The notes: generated by a model not told the origin, from the sequence alone. A stretch of 64,000 nucleotides of DNA from Bradyrhizobium sp. 139 (GCF_023074175.1 NZ_JADPKS010000035.1:93719-157718); one strand, 5' to 3'; counted from the first letter of the stretch, positions 9,268-18,255 are shown. Translations and numbers: made by a program.

Positions 9268-9400
9268 GTTTCTGTCGTCTCAAGCAAAAATCAAAGTCGT
9301 CTCAGGCGAAAATCAACCGTTCGCGAAAGTCTTGGGCCGTCCAATGCGGCATGGTGCAGCGACCAATGAAGTGCCGGCGTTTGGCACAACGGAGCTGTTT

Positions 9401-10189
9401 ATGACCCAACTTGATCACCAGGTTCAGTCCATTGGCCCGGAGGTTGCGGGCTCTCGCATTTTCAAGTTCATCGCCTTTCTGTACGGAATTGCGGCATATC
9501 TCGTGTTTTTCGTCACCATTCTCTACGCCATCGGCTTCGTCATGGGGCTGGTGGTGCCGAAGACCATCGACACCGGAACCGACACGCCGACGGCCGAGGC
9601 CGTCATCATCAATCTCCTCCTGATGGCCCTGTTCGCGGTCCAGCACAGCGTAATGGCGCGCCAGAGCTTCAAGGTCTGGTGGACGCAGTTCGTCCCCAAG
9701 CCGGTCGAGCGTAGCACCTATGTGCTGCTCGCGAGCCTGTCACTGCTCCTCCTGTTCTGGCAGTGGCGTCCGCTGCCCATGATCATATGGGAGGTGAACA
9801 ATCTGGATCTTGCCGTGACGCTGGTCACCCTGTCGCTCGCGGGCTGGGCGCTGGTGTTCACCTCGACCTTCATCATCAATCATTTCGAGTTGTTCGGATT
9901 GCATCAGGTGACCAATCATCTCGTCGGCAAGGAGGCGTCGCCGCCGCGTTTCAAGACGCCGCTGCTCTACAAGTTCGTCCGTCATCCGATCTATCTCGGC
10001 TTCATCGTCGCGTTCTGGGCGGCGCCGGTCATGACCGCGGGCCATCTGCTGTTCGCGGCCGTGACCACGCTCTACATCTTCGTCGGCATCGCGCTGGAGG
10101 AGCGCGACCTCGTCGCTCTCTTCGGCGACGAGTACCGGCAGTACAAACAACGGGTGTCGATGCTTATTCCCTGGCGCAGGTCAGCATAA
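9401..10189 (+). CDS. mddA: Methanethiol S-methyltransferase-like membrane protein (MddA/isoprenylcysteine methyltransferase family)
   Basis: This 262-residue protein has five or six hydrophobic segments and the ICMT/NnrU-type C-terminal catalytic block: FKTPLLYKFVRHPIYLGFIVAFWAAP and then a Glu-Glu-Arg site (ALEERDLVALFGDEYRQYKQRV). The layout, including NHFELFGLHQV, matches MddA, which methylates methanethiol with S-adenosylmethionine to give dimethyl sulfide, an enzyme type known from Bradyrhizobium. The ATG at 9401 follows GGAG at about eight bases. An upstream extension to 9215 overlaps the divergent regulator and is unlikely. It is transcribed away from that regulator, a plausible controller. 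Another small-thiol or isoprenoid substrate remains possible. Confidence 0.75.
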   Translation: MTQLDHQVQSIGPEVAGSRIFKFIAFLYGIAAYLVFFVTILYAIGFVMGLVVPKTIDTGTDTPTAEAVIINLLLMALFAVQHSVMARQSFKVWWTQFVPKPVERSTYVLLASLSLLLLFWQWRPLPMIIWEVNNLDLAVTLVTLSLAGWALVFTSTFIINHFELFGLHQVTNHLVGKEASPPRFKTPLLYKFVRHPIYLGFIVAFWAAPVMTAGHLLFAAVTTLYIFVGIALEERDLVALFGDEYRQYKQRVSMLIPWRRSA

Positions 10190-10281
10190 TTCACGCGTCT
10201 CTCCGCGCGCGTCCGCCGAAAGGAGGATGCGCGGCGGAACCGAGGCGCGTAACGGATCCTGCCGGACTCCAGCCATCCACG

Positions 10282-10352
10282 TTTTCTCGGGGTGAGTCCC
10301 CCTCACCCCTTTCCCCACATCCGCCTTCGCCGTAAATACGGCGAACGGGAGC
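10282..10352. repeat. Palindromic intergenic repeat fragment, CTCTCCCGC-related
   Basis: The GGTGAGTCCCCCTCACC motif, the TTCGCCGTAAATACGGCGAA hairpin and the terminal GAGCGGGGAGAG are partial arms of the same repeat family seen elsewhere in the window. It lies in the 203-base gap in front of the GFA gene, about 40 bases before its start. Confidence 0.6.
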
Positions 10353-10392
10353 GGGGAGAGCATTTCCAATCTTCATCAACGGAGACGACCAA

Positions 10393-10815
10393 ATGAAACA
10401 TGTCGGAAACTGCTTCTGTGGCGCGGTCACGATCGAGGTCACGGGCGAGCCGGCGGCGATGGGCTATTGCCATTGCCGCTCCTGCCGCTCGTGGTCGGGC
10501 GGACCGGTGAACGCCTTCAGCCTGTGGAAGCCCGAAGCCGTGCGCATCACGGAAGGCGGCCAGCACGTCGAGACCTTTGCCAAGACTCCGCTCAGCCAGC
10601 GCAAATATTGCAAGAAGTGCGGCGGCCATCTCATGACCAATCACCCGCCGCTCGACTTGATCGACGTCTTCACCGCCACCATCCCGACGCTGGCGTTCGC
10701 GCCGGGCGTCCACGTCAACTACGCCGAAACGGTGCTGCCGATGCGCGACGGCCTGCCGAAGCTGAAGGACTTTCCGGCCGAGTTCGGCGGCAGCGGCGAG
10801 ATGATGCAGGAGTAG
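10393..10815 (+). CDS. GFA family (glutathione-dependent formaldehyde-activating enzyme-like) zinc protein
   Basis: The 140-residue protein contains all the zinc ligands of the GFA/CENP-V fold: Cys7 and Cys9 (NCFCGAV), Cys26, Cys28 and Cys31 (CHCRSC), and Cys73 and Cys76 (KYCKKCGG). The founding member, Gfa, promotes formation of S-hydroxymethylglutathione from formaldehyde and glutathione, but most homologues have unknown substrates. It sits downstream of the MddA-like gene on the same strand, separated by repeats, and between two paralogous regulators. A link to C1 or sulfur metabolites is therefore suggestive but unproven. Confidence 0.88.
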   Translation: MKHVGNCFCGAVTIEVTGEPAAMGYCHCRSCRSWSGGPVNAFSLWKPEAVRITEGGQHVETFAKTPLSQRKYCKKCGGHLMTNHPPLDLIDVFTATIPTLAFAPGVHVNYAETVLPMRDGLPKLKDFPAEFGGSGEMMQE

Positions 10816-10825
10816 CAAGTTCTTC

Positions 10826-11063
10826 GCCTCTCCCCGCAAGCGGCATGGCTATCGCATATGGCAGCTGAGAGGTTGCCGGACGTGCTCGGCCTGCATGGTT
10901 CGAGACGCCCGCTTTGGCGGGCTCCTCACCATGAGGGTCTGATATCTCGCCGCGAAACGCGACCTCATCCTGAGGGCCCGCCGTAGGCGGGCGTCTCGAA
11001 GGATGGCCGCAGGCGAGCTCGCTTTTCTTCATATGCGATAGCACTGCCGCAGGCGGGGAGAGG
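10826..11063. repeat. Nested palindromic repeats (one family inside another)
   Basis: Outer arms CCTCTCCCCGC (10827-10837) and GCGGGGAGAGG (11053-11063) belong to the CTCTCCCGC family. Inside them is a perfect 13-bp inverted pair GCTATCGCATATG (10848-10860) / CATATGCGATAGC (11030-11042). Inside that is a different element with 14-bp arms TTCGAGACGCCCGC (10899-10912) / GCGGGCGTCTCGAA (10987-11000) and CTCATCCTGAGG-type sequence, related to the copy at 56893-57023. It lies between convergent genes and could fold as a long bidirectional terminator. Confidence 0.85.
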
Positions 11064-11073
11064 GTGAAGTTCG

Positions 11074-12633
11074 TCACCTCATCCCCGCGCGCCGGAATCC
11101 TTCCAGATAGTGCTCGCGATCCTCCTCCCGCAGCATCGGCAGTTCGCGCGTGATCCAGGCGAGCGAGATGCCGGGCTGGGTGCGGCGCAGGCCTTCCAGG
11201 GCGGAAGCTGCGAGCTCAGGATCCCCTGACATGCCGGCGGCTGCCGTCAGCACGCGATGGGCGCCGACGAAATCGGCGCGCTGTCGCATCGACTCCCGCG
11301 CCATCTGGACACTTGCCTCGTAGTTGCGGCCGATGAACTGGGCATAGGCGGCAACCCCGCCATAGATCGCGGCGAGCGGATCGCGCGGGCTCAGCCGCAG
11401 CGCGTGGCGCGCGGCGGCATAGCCCTCTTCCCATCGTCCTGCGTAGCACAACGTCACGCCGTGGAAGGCGTGCGCCATCGCGAAATTCGGATTGAGTTCG
11501 AGCGCCAGCTCGAACTCCGCCAGTGCGTCGTCGAAGTGGCGGCGGAACAAATAAGTATAAGCGAGACCGTGATGGGCCCAGGCGTCCTCGCGATCGGCTT
11601 CCACCGCCGCGAGCGCCGCGCGTTCGGCGACCGGTACGGTCAGAGCCATGTCGGCCCAGCCCATATGCGCGCCGAAGATATGGCTGGTCGCGAGCAGGCC
11701 CAGCGCCTTGCCATAGGCGGGGTCGATCGCGGTCGCCTGTTCCAGCAGTCCTTGCGCAGCCGCATTGTCCTCGCCCGTGATGCGCCAGTAGTGCGACAGT
11801 GCGCGCATCACGAGGTCCCAGGCATCCAGGCTGCCCGGCGGCTTCTGCTGGGCGCGAAAACTTTCGGCGGTGTAGAGCTGCGGCTCGATCGCGGCGACGA
11901 TCGCCTCGGTGATATCGTCCTGCACGGCGAAAATGTCGGCAAGCTCGCGGTCGTAGCGCTCGGCCCAGAGATGACTGCCGGTCGAGACGTCGTTGAGCTG
12001 GGCCGAAATGCGCACACGATCGCCGCTCCGCCGCACGCTGCCTTCGAGCACGTAGCGCACGCCGAGCTCGCGCGCGACCTCGTGCATGTGCACGGCGCGA
12101 CCCTTGTAGACAAAAGAGGAGTTGCGTGCGACGACGAAGAACCAGCGCAGCTTCGACAGCGCCGTGATGATGTCCTCGCTGATGCCGTCGGAGAAATAGT
12201 CCTGCTCGCGGTCGCCGCTCATATTGGTGAAGGGCAGCACGGCAATCGCGGGCCGGTCTGGCAGCGCGAGCCCAGCCTGCGGCGCCTGTGCGCCACGGCC
12301 CGGTTCCGATGCTGCCGCGCCACGCTTGGTCTCGACGTTGCCGACGAAGCGAAAGCCCTTGCGTGAGATGGTGCGGATCAGCGCCTGGCTCGCGCCACTG
12401 TCGCCGACCGCCTTGCGCGCAGCATTGATCCGGCTGGTCAGGGTGGATTCGGAGACGCTGCGGCCGTGCCAGATCTTGTCGATCAGCTCGTCCTTGCTGA
12501 CCACTCGGTCGCGGTTCTCCATGAGGTGGACGACGAGGTCGAAGACCTGTGGCTCCACGGCCACGGGAACCTGCTCACGGCTCAGTTCGCGCCGGTCAGT
12601 ATCGAGAAGGTGGTCCCGGAACAGAAACTGCAC
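11074..12633 (-). CDS. Winged-helix/TolB-like/TPR transcriptional regulator, copy 2
   Basis: The 519-residue protein is a paralogue of the 7717-9267 product. It has an N-terminal winged helix (about 1-100, VEPQVFDLVVHLMENRDRVVSKDELIDKIW), a TolB/FlgO-like domain (about 130-250, AVLPFTNMSGDREQDYFSDGISEDI), then TPR repeats to the end and the shared ending REHYLEGFRRAG. There is no signal peptide or membrane helix. It is divergent from the lyase gene at 12956, so it may control that gene, itself, or the mddA/GFA pair between the two copies. No operator could be identified. Confidence 0.85.
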   Translation of the reverse strand: MQFLFRDHLLDTDRRELSREQVPVAVEPQVFDLVVHLMENRDRVVSKDELIDKIWHGRSVSESTLTSRINAARKAVGDSGASQALIRTISRKGFRFVGNVETKRGAAASEPGRGAQAPQAGLALPDRPAIAVLPFTNMSGDREQDYFSDGISEDIITALSKLRWFFVVARNSSFVYKGRAVHMHEVARELGVRYVLEGSVRRSGDRVRISAQLNDVSTGSHLWAERYDRELADIFAVQDDITEAIVAAIEPQLYTAESFRAQQKPPGSLDAWDLVMRALSHYWRITGEDNAAAQGLLEQATAIDPAYGKALGLLATSHIFGAHMGWADMALTVPVAERAALAAVEADREDAWAHHGLAYTYLFRRHFDDALAEFELALELNPNFAMAHAFHGVTLCYAGRWEEGYAAARHALRLSPRDPLAAIYGGVAAYAQFIGRNYEASVQMARESMRQRADFVGAHRVLTAAAGMSGDPELAASALEGLRRTQPGISLAWITRELPMLREEDREHYLEGFRRAGMR

Positions 12634-12955
12634 GTCGAAAACTCAGGCCTCACAATGACATCAGGCAATGATGAAATCAGAATGGTTCGACTCGAAGTCT
12701 GTGAGTCTACTCACAGGCCTGCACGGTTCACCACGATCGCGTGATGGCAGCCATGCTGGTTTCGGATGGGAATGCAGCCTCCGCCAGAATGTGGCGATGT
12801 GAGTCAGATTGCCGGGGCTACGTTCTCCCGTCATTCCGGGCTCGCGCCAAGTGGCGCGCCCGGGAAGGACGGGAGTATCGGGCTTTGTCCATTGCCGAAC
12901 GGCCTCGCCTGCGTAAGCTGCCTTCCACACAACACAGCAACCATAAAGAAACGTC
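12634..12955. other. Divergent intergenic region with one palindromic repeat
   Basis: These 322 bases separate the leftward regulator from the rightward lyase gene and must carry both promoters. An AT-richer part near 12650-12710 is the likely regulator promoter. A hairpin of the TCATTCCGGG family occupies 12827-12873. No gene is supported here. Confidence 0.45.
12827..12873. repeat. Palindromic repeat, TCATTCCGGG family
   Basis: The imperfect hairpin has arms CCCGTCATTCCGGG and CCCGGGAAGGACGGG around a GCGCCAAGTGGCGC inner stem. Related copies are at about 40.6, 54.06 and 60.3 kb. Confidence 0.7.
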
Positions 12956-14317
12956 ATGCCCTCTTTTCACGCCTCGACCACCGTGCTCGATTCCATGCTG
13001 TTCCGCGACGCCTTCGGCACGCCGCAGATGCGCGAAGTGTTTTCCGACGTTGCGCTGGTGGCGCGCTATGCCGAGGTCGAGGTGGCGCTGGCGAAGGCGG
13101 AGGCGAAGTGCGGCGTAATCCCGCAGGAAGCCGCCGACCAGATCGCAGCGCGGACCGACGTCGCCGCACTCGATTTCGATCTGTTGCGGCAGGAGACCGA
13201 CATCGTCGGCTATCCGATCCTGCCGCTGGTGCATCAGATGGTGAAGCAATGCGGCGAGGCCGGCCGCTACGTGCATTGGGGCGCGACCACGCAGGATATC
13301 ATGGATACCGCCGTGGTGCTGCAACTGCGCGCCGCGCTCGAGATCGTCGAGCAGGATATCGCGGAGCTGCGAAAAATCCTCGCGGACCTCTCGAAGCGCT
13401 ACCGCGACACGCCGATGGCCGGCCGCACCCATCTCCAGCAGGCGCTGCCGGTGACGTTCGGCTACAAGGCCGCGATCTGGCTCGCGATGTTCGACCGTCA
13501 CGCCGAGCGGCTCGTGCAGTTGAAGCCGCGCGTGCTGGTCGGACAGTTCGCCGGCGCCGCCGGAACGCTGGCCTCGCTCGGCGACATGGGGTTTGAGGTG
13601 CAGGAGGCACTCTGCGCCGAGCTGAAGCTCGGCGTTCCCGCCTCGACCTGGCACGTCGCACGCGACGGCTTTGCCGAGGCGGTGAATTTCCTCGCGCTCG
13701 TTACCGGCTCGCTCGGCAAGGTCGCGCTCGACATCATGATCATGGCCTCGACCGAGTTCGCCGAGGTCTACGAGCCCTTCGTCAAAGGCCGCGGCGCCTC
13801 CTCGACCATGCCGCAGAAGCGCAACCCGATCTCCTCGGAACTGATGCTCGCGGCATCCAAGGCGGTGCGCCAGCACGCCGGCCTCATGCTGGATGCCATG
13901 GTGCAGGATTTCGAGCGCGCCACCGGGCCCTGGCATGCCGAATGGATGGCGATCCCGGAAAGTTTCGTGCTGACCGCCGGCGCACTGCACCAGGCGAAGT
14001 TTGCGCTCGCAGGCCTCATCGTCGATGAAAAGAAGATGAACGACAATCTCGCCCTCAGCCGCGGCCTGATCGTGGCCGAAGCGGTCATGATGGGGCTCGC
14101 GCCGCAGATCGGGCGGCAGGAGGCGCATGACGTTGTCTACGACGCCTGCCGGCTCGCCAACGAGAAGGATATGAGCCTGGCGGACGCACTCTCGTCCGAC
14201 GCCCGAGTTTCGAGCCGGATCGACCGCGCCACAATCGATGCGCTGACTTCACCGAAAAATTACCTCGGCCTTGCTCCCGCCATGGTCGACCGGGTGCTGA
14301 AATCGGCAGCGCGGTGA
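12956..14317 (+). CDS. Fumarase/aspartase superfamily lyase (adenylosuccinate lyase / PcaB-like)
   Basis: The 453-residue protein has the superfamily signature ASSTMPQKRNP (about 281-291) with the mobile-loop catalytic Ser, the HWGATTQDIMDT block (about 103-114) and the GRTHLQQALPVTFG block (about 159-172). The length and the end of the signature region fit the branch containing 3-carboxy-cis,cis-muconate cycloisomerase and similar lyases more than housekeeping PurB. There are no protocatechuate-pathway genes next to it, so the substrate is open. It probably forms a cytosolic homotetramer. The ribosome binding site is weak (AAAGAAA before ATG). Confidence 0.85.
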   Translation: MPSFHASTTVLDSMLFRDAFGTPQMREVFSDVALVARYAEVEVALAKAEAKCGVIPQEAADQIAARTDVAALDFDLLRQETDIVGYPILPLVHQMVKQCGEAGRYVHWGATTQDIMDTAVVLQLRAALEIVEQDIAELRKILADLSKRYRDTPMAGRTHLQQALPVTFGYKAAIWLAMFDRHAERLVQLKPRVLVGQFAGAAGTLASLGDMGFEVQEALCAELKLGVPASTWHVARDGFAEAVNFLALVTGSLGKVALDIMIMASTEFAEVYEPFVKGRGASSTMPQKRNPISSELMLAASKAVRQHAGLMLDAMVQDFERATGPWHAEWMAIPESFVLTAGALHQAKFALAGLIVDEKKMNDNLALSRGLIVAEAVMMGLAPQIGRQEAHDVVYDACRLANEKDMSLADALSSDARVSSRIDRATIDALTSPKNYLGLAPAMVDRVLKSAAR

Positions 14318-14429
14318 AAACCAAAATGCGTGAAACTGCGTATCTTCCCCGTGCCGCAAGGCGCTCGCGCACTTGCGCCTTGCGATGCTAGACTTAGATG
14401 AAACAGAGACCTTCGGCAGAGGACCCCGC

Positions 14430-15686
14430 ATGACTGATCACCGCAATTCCGCCACTCCCATCGATCCCGTGAAACTCGACCGGCTGGCCGAGGTGGCGGT
14501 GAAGGTGGGCCTGGGCTTGCGGCCGGGCCAGGATCTGCTCTTGACCGCGCCTGCGATCGCGTTGCCGCTGGTGCGGCGCATCGCCGTGCATGCCTACAAG
14601 GCCGGCGCCGGCATCGTGACCCCGATTCTCTCCGACGAAGAGATGACGCTGGCGCGCTATCACCATGGTCACGACAACAGCTTCGATCGTGCGGCCAACT
14701 GGCTCTATGAGGGCATGGCCAAGGCCTTCTCCGACAATACCGCGCGGCTCGCCATCGTCGGCGATAATCCGATGCTGCTGTCCGGCGAAGATCCTTCCAA
14801 GGTGGCGCGCGCCAGCAAGGCCAATTCGATGGCCTATCAGCCGGCGCTGGAAAAAATCGTCAATTTCGACACCAACTGGAACATCATCGCCTATCCGAGC
14901 CCGTCCTGGGCCAAGCAGGTATTCGCGGATGATCCCGAGGACGTTGCGATCGGCAAGCTGGCAGACGCGATCTTCGCGGCGTCCCGCGTCGACCGCGAGG
15001 ACGCGATGGGCAATTGGGCGAGCCACAACGCGGTACTGCGCGAGCGCACCAACTGGCTCAACGGTCAGCGTTTTCGCGCGCTGCAATACGCAGGCCCCGG
15101 CATCGACCTCACCATCGGGCTTGCCGACGGACATGAGTGGGAGGGCGGCGCCTCGCTGTCCAAGAACGGCATCAGTTGCAACGCCAACATCCCGACCGAA
15201 GAGGTTTTCACCACGCCGCATTGCCGGCGCGTCTATGGTCATGTGGTGAGCTCGAAGCCGCTGTCCTATCAGGGCACACTGATCGACAACATCGCGGTGC
15301 GCTTCGAGGACGGCAGGATCGTCGACGCAAAGGCCTCGCGCGGCGCGGAGGTGCTGAACAAGGTGCTCGACACCGACGAAGGCGCGCGACGTCTCGGCGA
15401 GGTGGCGCTGGTGCCGCATTCCTCGCCGATCTCGCAGAGCGGGCTGTTGTTCTATAACACGCTGTTCGACGAGAACGCGGCGTCCCACATCGCGCTCGGC
15501 CAGTGCTATTCGAAATGCTTCGTCAACGGCGCCCAGCTCACGCCGCAGCAGATCGCCGCGCAAGGCGGCAACCAGAGCCTGATCCACATCGACTGGATGA
15601 TCGGCTCGGCCGAGACCGACATCGATGGCATTCTCGCCGACGGCAGCAAGGTGCCGGTGTTCCGCAAGGGCGAGTGGGCGAAGTAG
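14430..15686 (+). CDS. M29 family metallo-aminopeptidase
   Basis: The 418-residue protein matches the aminopeptidase T/AmpS (M29) family. Metal-site motifs are visible in order: NIPTEEVFTTPH with the conserved Glu pair, LGEVALVPHSSPIS with its His, and HIDWMIGS with His and Asp near the C-terminus. It removes N-terminal amino acids from peptides in the cytosol using two divalent metals. I chose the ATG at 14430 because AGAGGA lies about eight bases upstream. It follows the lyase gene by 112 bases, and co-transcription is possible. Confidence 0.9.
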   Translation: MTDHRNSATPIDPVKLDRLAEVAVKVGLGLRPGQDLLLTAPAIALPLVRRIAVHAYKAGAGIVTPILSDEEMTLARYHHGHDNSFDRAANWLYEGMAKAFSDNTARLAIVGDNPMLLSGEDPSKVARASKANSMAYQPALEKIVNFDTNWNIIAYPSPSWAKQVFADDPEDVAIGKLADAIFAASRVDREDAMGNWASHNAVLRERTNWLNGQRFRALQYAGPGIDLTIGLADGHEWEGGASLSKNGISCNANIPTEEVFTTPHCRRVYGHVVSSKPLSYQGTLIDNIAVRFEDGRIVDAKASRGAEVLNKVLDTDEGARRLGEVALVPHSSPISQSGLLFYNTLFDENAASHIALGQCYSKCFVNGAQLTPQQIAAQGGNQSLIHIDWMIGSAETDIDGILADGSKVPVFRKGEWAK

Positions 15687-15689
15687 TTG

Positions 15690-15720
15690 CTTCACCTCTC
15701 CCGCTGGGGAGCGGTAAGGC
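15690..15720. repeat. Fragment of CTCTCCCGC-family repeat
   Basis: CACCTCTCCCGCTGGGGAGCGG directly follows the aminopeptidase stop codon. It is a short remnant of the palindromic family and could form a weak hairpin between the convergent genes. Confidence 0.5.
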
Positions 15721-15760
15721 TCTCGGCGACAGACCTTCCTGGATTCTGGTGCGATTCGCC

Positions 15761-16315
15761 TCACGCCGCCGCGTTGCGCAGCATCGGGTTGGTGTCGATG
15801 CTGAAGCGGTTGAACAGCGTCGTGAACGGGCTGCCGTCGGTGGCCCGTACGATAGCGTCGGACGTGGCGACCGCCTCGTAAAGCGCACCGATGGGATCGT
15901 CCGCCTCGGGCAGGTCGAGCGCGCCACGAATTTCCCCGCGGGCCTCATTGACCTCGTCCTCGTCGTCGAGTGCCGCCTCCAGCACATCCGCCGCGCGCCG
16001 CATCTCCGCGAGATCGCCGCCGGCGGAGAATTTGAGGATGTCCAGCCAGTAGGGGCGGGCGACGATCAGCTGGACGAAGGTCTCAAACGTACCAGCGATA
16101 ATTCCTGTGCGGCCCTCCGACGAGACGTAAAGCACATTGCGGGACGGTAGCAGGACGAACGCGCCGCCGGAGCCGTCACTGCCGATCTGCCGGGGGCTTT
16201 CGACGCCGTCGATGGTGAACCAGAGCTCCTCTTCGGCTGCGAAGGAGACATCGAGGCTGCGGAGCCAGGCGACGACCTCGCCTTGGGCTGTCAGAACCTC
16301 TGGGGTGAGGGGCAT
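15761..16315 (-). CDS. Hypothetical cytoplasmic protein, possibly SUKH/SMI1-like fold
   Basis: The acidic protein has 184 residues with no signal peptide or membrane segment. The start at 16315 is supported by AAGGAG nine bases upstream, better than the GTG at 16339. The first half alternates beta-type segments (LWFTIDGVE, GAFVLLPSRNVLYVSSEGR). The middle (GIIAGTFETFVQLIVARPYWLDILKFS) loosely recalls the C-terminal part of SUKH/SMI1 proteins, but I cannot confirm this. The last third is acidic and helical. No toxin gene lies next to it, so an immunity role is not supported by context. Confidence 0.6.
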   Translation of the reverse strand: MPLTPEVLTAQGEVVAWLRSLDVSFAAEEELWFTIDGVESPRQIGSDGSGGAFVLLPSRNVLYVSSEGRTGIIAGTFETFVQLIVARPYWLDILKFSAGGDLAEMRRAADVLEAALDDEDEVNEARGEIRGALDLPEADDPIGALYEAVATSDAIVRATDGSPFTTLFNRFSIDTNPMLRNAAA

Positions 16316-16553
16316 CGTATGGGCTCCTTGGATGGTCACTTTCGCGCACTTTGTCGCACCCCGGAAAAGACGGGTTCATGTGCACGAATTTGCAGGGAAA
16401 TCGCGACGTTAACCTCTTCGCGCCTGCAACTTGCGGCTGATTGTCGGAGGGCGCGTAAGAAAGAATTAAAAACCGGCTACTAGCGTTCCCAACATCTTTC
16501 GAAACAATCCGGGCCGAGACCCGGCCATACATATTATATTCTTGGGGAAGCAG

Positions 16554-17009
16554 ATGTCGCGCGCATTGATTGAAATCAGTAGTTGCAATGTGGATCTTGA
16601 GCTGCGGCCGATCGAGCCGTCCTGGATCATCGAGGGCAATCCGGTGTCGCGCTCGCACATCCTGTCCACAAGCGACGACGGCACAGCCTCGACCATCATC
16701 TGGTCCTGCACAGAAGGTCGCTTCAACTGGTACTACGACATCGACGAGACGATCATGATCATGGAAGGATCGATCGTGCTCGAAAGCGACGGCATGCCGC
16801 CGAAGCGCTACGGCCCGGGCGACGTCATTTTCTTCCGGGACGGCGCGCATGCCAAATGGCATGTCGAAGGCCACGTCAAGAAGATTGCCTTCTGCCGCAA
16901 GACCAATCCCGTGATGATCGGTTTCCTGATCCGCGCCGTCAACAAGATCAAGCGGATGTTCGTCTCCGCCGGCGAGCGCCGTCCCGCCTCGCTGTTGGGG
17001 GCTGGCTAG
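16554..17009 (+). CDS. Cupin-domain protein (EutQ-like/DUF861 type)
   Basis: The 151-residue protein has a single cupin barrel. FNWYYDIDETIMIMEGSIVLES is cupin motif 1, though the usual metal-binding His pair is replaced by Tyr-Asp, as in EutQ/DUF861 members. RYGPGDVIFFRDGAHAKWHVEGHVKKIAFCRK is motif 2. A short basic C-terminal extension follows. The ATG at 16554 is preceded by GGGGAAG, while a TTG at 16542 lies inside that site. It stands alone between divergent and convergent genes, and its ligand is unknown. The end is marked by a strong bidirectional terminator. Confidence 0.8.
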   Translation: MSRALIEISSCNVDLELRPIEPSWIIEGNPVSRSHILSTSDDGTASTIIWSCTEGRFNWYYDIDETIMIMEGSIVLESDGMPPKRYGPGDVIFFRDGAHAKWHVEGHVKKIAFCRKTNPVMIGFLIRAVNKIKRMFVSAGERRPASLLGAG

Positions 17010-17054
17010 AGCTCAACAATAGCGTTTCAAGGACGCTTCCCAGCGGCCACGACG

Positions 17055-17090
17055 GAAGAGGGGCCGGGACCAACATCCCGGCCCCTCTTC
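17055..17090. terminator. Bidirectional rho-independent-type hairpin
   Basis: A perfect 15-bp stem GAAGAGGGGCCGGGA / TCCCGGCCCCTCTTC with a 6-base loop (CCAACA) lies in the 84-base gap between the convergent cupin and amidohydrolase genes. It lacks a long T-run but is very stable. Confidence 0.8.
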
Positions 17091-17093
17091 TCG

Positions 17094-18152
17094 TCATGCC
17101 AGCAGTTCGAGCCGGTAGACGTCGGTCGCCGTCTGCGAGAACAGCGCCGTCTTCTCGGCCTCGCTCAAGGGCGCCGCGATGCGCTTGAAGGCGTTGAAGA
17201 TCACCTGATAGCTGCATTGGCCTTTGTCCGGCGGGAAATTGCTCTCGAACATCGCGCGCTTCGGGCCGAACGCTTCGATGCAGGTCTCGACATAGGGCCG
17301 CCAGGCCGCGGCAAGCTCTTCGGATGACGGCGGCCTCTCGCGCAAATGGAAGTCGTAACCGAGCAGGCACATTGCGAGACCGCCGAGTTTCACCACGACG
17401 TTCTCGCACTTTGCGATCTCCTGGATCGACGCGCGCCACTGCGGGAACACCTCTTCGCGCCGCCCGGCAAACCGGCCGAGGCCGGCTGGACCGCCGCAAT
17501 GGTCGAGTACGATTTTGGTGTCGGGAAAGGCGCGCGCGAGCTCGGTCAGCTCGCCAATCTGCGGGTGAAACAGCCAGGCATCGAAGCTCAGGTTCAGCGG
17601 CGCGAGGCAGGCAAAGCCTTTGCGGAAGGTCGGATCCTGCAACAATGCCTTGGGCCGGTTGGCATACATGCCGGCGACGGCAGGGTCTTCGTCCCAGGCC
17701 GAGGAATGCCTGATGCCGCGGAAGCGGCCGTTGCCCGCCGCGATCTCGGCTTCCAGCACCGGCTTTGCGGCATCGCCCAGCAGCAGGTTGACGTGGCTGA
17801 CGATGCCGGCGCAGATCGCGGCCGTACCGTAGCCGCCGCTTGCGCTCATGGCGGCGACGCCGTTGGCGAACTCGACTTCGCCGACCGGCCGGAATGCCTC
17901 GGGCCCGTGCGCGCGATACATCGAGCGGCAGTCGACATAGACGGTGGCGATGATGTTGTGGCCGGAGGCGATGTCGGCCGCCATCTCCTCGATCAGATAG
18001 CGATGCCCGCGATTCCAGAGATGGTGATGGGGATCGACGATTGGCCGCAAGGGATCGATGATCTGCTCCTGATATTGCGCAAGCCAGTCCTCGCGCGGCT
18101 CGACGAATAGTCCGCTCGTGTTGACGGACAGACCGCTTACAGCCATCGGCAT
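17094..18152 (-). CDS. Amidohydrolase-fold hydrolase (PF04909 type, lactonase-like)
   Basis: The 352-residue protein of the amidohydrolase-2 TIM-barrel group starts its barrel with IVDPHHHLWNRGH (metal-binding His pair), has a KIVLDHCGGPAG strand and ends with KRAMFESNFPPDKGQ (catalytic-site strand). The arrangement resembles 2-pyrone-4,6-dicarboxylate lactonase and L-fuconolactonase-like enzymes, which open cyclic esters. The start at 18152 has GGGAG five bases upstream. It is transcribed alone, so the substrate is unknown. Confidence 0.8.
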   Translation of the reverse strand: MPMAVSGLSVNTSGLFVEPREDWLAQYQEQIIDPLRPIVDPHHHLWNRGHRYLIEEMAADIASGHNIIATVYVDCRSMYRAHGPEAFRPVGEVEFANGVAAMSASGGYGTAAICAGIVSHVNLLLGDAAKPVLEAEIAAGNGRFRGIRHSSAWDEDPAVAGMYANRPKALLQDPTFRKGFACLAPLNLSFDAWLFHPQIGELTELARAFPDTKIVLDHCGGPAGLGRFAGRREEVFPQWRASIQEIAKCENVVVKLGGLAMCLLGYDFHLRERPPSSEELAAAWRPYVETCIEAFGPKRAMFESNFPPDKGQCSYQVIFNAFKRIAAPLSEAEKTALFSQTATDVYRLELLA

Positions 18153-18255
18153 TCGCTCCCTCTGTGTCTTCGTGGGAGCCTAGCATCTCGTCTTCGCATC
18201 CAGCTGCGCGCGCCACGCAACGGCGCCCGTCAGCGTGAGCACAGCGGCGCTGTGG

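Noticed and set aside
9381..9401. Sigma-54-like TTGGCAC just before the mddA-like gene
   Set aside because: The -12 part is AGCTG instead of TTGCA, and the site would overlap the ribosome binding site.
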